This document shows positions 6,347 through 8,161 of a DNA stretch of 8,161 bases, piece after piece. Under the pieces are notes generated by a model. It did not search any database and was not told where the DNA came from. It saw nothing but the letters and a program-made list of their open reading frames with translations. Made by a program: the position numbers and the translations under genes. The DNA is from an uncultured Anaerolineaceae bacterium (GTDB lineage Bacteria > Chloroflexota > Anaerolineae > Anaerolineales > Anaerolineaceae), in contig CALESS010000435.1 in the NCBI GenBank assembly GCA_937907495.1, forward strand, positions 1 through 8,161, given 5' to 3'. Each line of letters starts with the position of its first letter. The stretch's first letter is position 1.

Positions 6347-7162
6347 TTAAATGGAGCGGATACGGTTAATCACGCGGTTGAGCAGTGATATTTGTTCATC
6401 TTTATTCTGGGTGGGGAACTGCCGCACCGGTTGCGGCGGGGGTGCCGAAGTGGTACGCACCAGTTCCACCAACCCGGCCTGCAACAGGCCATAGACCACT
6501 TTGCGGATTTCGTTATCATTTAACTTTGTGGTGCGGGCAATCTGGCGGATGGAGTTCTTGGGGTTGACAAACGAGACCACCCGCCACTCTTCCACGCTCA
6601 GGTTGACGTTGCGCAGGTTGGTGCCGGGGCGGTCCGTGAATTTCAACGCCATATCCAGGCTGGGGATCTCCTCTTGCAAATGTTCCAGTTCCCGCTGTTG
6701 GCGGGCACCTTCGATGATCAGGTTCTCCAGGTCCACCCGTACCAGGATCTTGCCATCCAGCGGGACGGTATCCTGCTCAAATCGGAAGAAACCTTCCACC
6801 CAGGTGAATAATTTGCGCACCACTCCGGTGGCATAGGTTTGCAGGCTGTTCAGGATGTCATCCCGCGAGACGTAACCAGCATTGATAAGCATCAATCCCA
6901 GTTCTTTATCCGACATGTTGGCGGTTTTCTCTTTAAGGATGCGGTACTGGCTGGGAGAAATGCGGTTGCTGCGCTGCAAAACACCTGGCAGGGTGGCATC
7001 ATCCTGGGCGAATTGGGCATAAGCCAATTTGCCTTCTGAAAAAACGATGCGCGCCGCTTCCCCGCTGCCCTCCAGGATTAACGTCCCTGTTTTGCGAGCC
7101 AGGTTAATCAGGTTCAGCAGTTGGGTGAATGAAAAATCACGTAAATTGCCCTTTAAAGCCAT
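6347..7162 (-). CDS. DUF4388 protein with C-terminal winged-helix domain
   Basis: The protein has 271 residues. The N-terminal domain (1-about 60) is a clear DUF4388/PatA-N-type module: LKGNLRDFSFTQLLNLI, then KTGTLIL, RIVFSEGKLAYAQF. Such domains occur in gliding, pilus and differentiation regulators, usually next to Ras-like GTPases or receiver domains. Residues 65-135 continue with a helical region (ELGLMLINAGYVSRDDIL, then GVVRKLFTWVEGFFRF). A winged-helix-like segment at about 188-234 contains LSVEEWRVVSFV, SIRQIARTTKLNDNEIRKVV and LLQAGLVEL. This is followed by a proline-rich linker (PPPQPVRQFP) and a short basic tail. The winged helix more often mediates protein contacts than DNA binding in this setting, so I call it a GTPase partner, as inference. 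It is the first gene of the operon. The start is ATG 7162, with GAGG 6 nt upstream. A TTG at 7174 lies directly against a GAAGG and is a poorer choice. Confidence 0.92.
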   Translation of the reverse strand: MALKGNLRDFSFTQLLNLINLARKTGTLILEGSGEAARIVFSEGKLAYAQFAQDDATLPGVLQRSNRISPSQYRILKEKTANMSDKELGLMLINAGYVSRDDILNSLQTYATGVVRKLFTWVEGFFRFEQDTVPLDGKILVRVDLENLIIEGARQQRELEHLQEEIPSLDMALKFTDRPGTNLRNVNLSVEEWRVVSFVNPKNSIRQIARTTKLNDNEIRKVVYGLLQAGLVELVRTTSAPPPQPVRQFPTQNKDEQISLLNRVINRIRSI

Positions 7163-7164
7163 AG

Positions 7165-7247
7165 AGGGCCTCAACCTTCAGAAAAAGATGGATGGGTCAA
7201 ATGGATTATACAGTCAAGCTTGGCGAGCGTCAAACGGTGGAGGCCCT
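7165..7247. repeat. 8-bp inverted repeat flanking the operon promoter
   Basis: AGGGCCTC at 7165-7172 and its exact reverse complement GAGGCCCT at 7240-7247 stand 75 bp apart, one on each side of the TTGACG/TATAAT promoter. Each arm has a GGCC core and is itself nearly palindromic, so each could bind a dimeric regulator. The left arm also contains the GAGG ribosome binding site of the first gene. The repeat is short enough to be chance; a paired-operator role is speculative. Confidence 0.3.
7205..7233 (-). promoter_or_regulatory. Sigma70 promoter of the seven-gene operon
   Basis: Read on the minus strand, TTGACG (7233-7228) is followed after exactly 17 nt by TATAAT (7210-7205). The -10 is perfect and the -35 matches 5 of 6. 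Transcription would start near 7198, leaving a leader of about 36 nt before ATG 7162. No other promoter of this quality is visible further down the operon. Confidence 0.8.
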
Positions 7248-7253
7248 TCCAGC

Positions 7254-7281
7254 CTTACAGATGATTAACATTGGGTATAAT
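7254..7281 (+). promoter_or_regulatory. Sigma70 promoter for the divergent plus-strand gene
   Basis: A perfect TATAAT at 7276-7281 is preceded after 16 nt by CTTACA (7254-7259), which matches TTGACA at 4 of 6 positions. Transcription would start near 7288, giving a leader of about 55 nt before ATG 7343. The two divergent -35 elements are only about 20 bp apart, so the two transcription units may compete for polymerase or share a regulator. Confidence 0.65.
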
Positions 7282-7303
7282 CATCGCACCGGCGATCAAA
7301 TCA

Positions 7304-7319
7304 TCCCCCCTTGCGGGGA
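7304..7319 (+). other. Small GC hairpin in the 5' leader of the plus-strand gene
   Basis: TCCCC (7304-7308) can pair with GGGGA (7315-7319) around a 6-nt loop, just before the purine-rich AGGAAGGG. It lies within the predicted leader. There is no U-run after it, so it is not a terminator. It could modulate translation, but a 5-bp stem may also be chance. Confidence 0.3.
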
Positions 7320-7342
7320 GGAAGGGACCAACACCTCAAGAA

Positions 7343-8161
7343 ATGCCAGATCTTCTCCATACCTTGCAAGGATCAGACCTCGGCTTTTTACGCATGGTGG
7401 CGCGGGCCTGGGGGGTGGAATTAACCGCCCCGGATGCCTATACCGCCCTGCCCGCCCTGGTACAGGCTCTACAAGCCCCCGGGCTGGCGCAAGAGGTCAT
7501 CGAAAGCCTGCCCACTGAAACTCGCCAGGCGCTACAAATACTGATGGAGAATGAAGGCCGCCTGCCCTGGGCCACCTTTGCCCGCCAGTGGGGCGAACTG
7601 CGGGTGATGGGTGCGGGCCGGCGCGACCGGGAACGCCCGGACCTTTCCCCGGCTAACCCCACCGAACGCCTGTGGTATCGAGCGTTGATCGGCAAAGCCT
7701 TCCTAAACCTGGCTGCCGAACCGCAGGAATTTGCCTTCATCCCCGAAGACCTGCTGCCGCTGATCCTCAGCCTGGCCCGCCCCGACCCCGCATCGAGCGG
7801 TGAGCCGCTCGGACGCCCCGCCTCGCCCGTCGAGCGCGCGCACGAACTCCCCGCCACAGACCGCATCCTCGACGATACAACCACGCTGCTGGCTGCTCTG
7901 CGCATGGGCCAGGCAGCCCCCCCATCCGAGCCGCGGCTGCGCGCGCTGCTGACAACGGCAAAACTGCTCAAAGGCCATGCGCCCCAAGCCGACGCCATAC
8001 GTAAATTCCTCGAAGCGCCGCGCCCCGACGCGCTCCAGATGCTGCGCGATGCCTGGACCACCAGCGAGACCTTCAACGAACTGCGCCTGATCCCCAGCCT
8101 GGCCTGTGAGGGCGAGTGGAGCAACCAGCCGCAGGAGACGCGCGAATTCCTATTGAACTTG
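7343..8161 (+). CDS. Helicase-associated (XPB/Ssl2 N-terminal-like) protein, C-terminus beyond right edge
   Basis: The frame is open from ATG 7343 to the right edge, giving 273 visible residues. The opening MPDLLHTLQGSDLGFLRMVA, followed by a WGVEL turn, RLPWATFARQWGELR, a charged GAGRRDRERPDL loop and EFAFIPEDLLPLI, matches what I recall of Chloroflexota proteins annotated as hypothetical or helicase-associated (Helicase_C_3 / XPB-Ssl2 N-terminal type). The FIPEDLLPLI stretch is the recurrent feature of those wHTH-bearing proteins. No Walker motif is in the visible part. A low-complexity Pro/Ala/Arg linker at about 146-172 separates two helical segments; its codons (CTC, GCG, CGC, TCG) look more GC-rich than the first part. 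The start has no good ribosome site: GAAGGG lies about 16 nt upstream and only AAGAA is adjacent. ATG is kept because homologous proteins, as recalled, begin this way. The frame call is strong; the family name is moderately sure. Confidence 0.75.
   Translation, partial: MPDLLHTLQGSDLGFLRMVARAWGVELTAPDAYTALPALVQALQAPGLAQEVIESLPTETRQALQILMENEGRLPWATFARQWGELRVMGAGRRDRERPDLSPANPTERLWYRALIGKAFLNLAAEPQEFAFIPEDLLPLILSLARPDPASSGEPLGRPASPVERAHELPATDRILDDTTTLLAALRMGQAAPPSEPRLRALLTTAKLLKGHAPQADAIRKFLEAPRPDALQMLRDAWTTSETFNELRLIPSLACEGEWSNQPQETREFLLNL

Noticed and set aside
7192..7518. Plus-strand open frame of 108 codons starting in the intergenic region
   Set aside because: It crosses both promoters and runs out of frame into the gene at 7343; no family resemblance.
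7438..8124. Minus-strand open frame of 228 codons
   Set aside because: It is antisense to the helicase-associated-type gene; the Ser/Arg-rich translation is typical of the reverse strand of GC-rich coding DNA.

Overview
The window looks like chromosomal DNA from a Chloroflexota bacterium, most likely of the Anaerolineae type. This rests on moderately high GC, dense co-directional genes, and the mix of families (DUF4388, a COG2229-type small GTPase, a V4R protein, many-GAF receptors). It is an inference from gene style; no rRNA or other marker gene is present. I see no mobile element, CRISPR array, tRNA or rRNA gene.

Layout: positions 1 to 7162 hold seven minus-strand genes read from right to left. 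In transcription order they are: a DUF4388 protein with a C-terminal winged helix (7162-6347), a Ras-like GTPase (6320-5784), an alpha/beta hydrolase (5768-4971), a V4R-domain protein (4971-4360), a left-handed beta-helix protein (4351-3074), a response regulator with a degenerate GGDEF domain (2993-2097), and a membrane-anchored PAS/multi-GAF protein (2087 to beyond the left edge). Gaps are 26, 15, -1, 8, 80 and 9 nt, so they probably form one operon. A near-consensus sigma70 promoter (TTGACG, 17 bp, TATAAT) lies directly upstream at 7205-7233.

Right of the operon is a 180-bp divergent intergenic region with a second, plus-strand promoter (TATAAT at 7276-7281). It probably serves a plus-strand gene beginning at 7343 and running off the right edge. 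That gene resembles the N-terminal part of proteins annotated as helicase-associated or XPB/Ssl2-like in Chloroflexota.

How the genes may work together: the multi-GAF protein would be the sensor, the REC-GGDEF* protein a phosphorylation-dependent adaptor, and the GTPase with the DUF4388-winged-helix protein a switch and its partner. The GTPase has the TTVAMDFGRI and FGTPGQ signatures of the COG2229/CvnD group. The winged-helix tail of its neighbour recalls the DUF742 (CvnC) protein of actinobacterial conservons, so this may be a conservon-like signalling module. A V4R ligand-binding protein, a hydrolase and a beta-helix protein would be its metabolic or envelope arm. The domain assignments are well supported by motifs; the joint function is a hypothesis.
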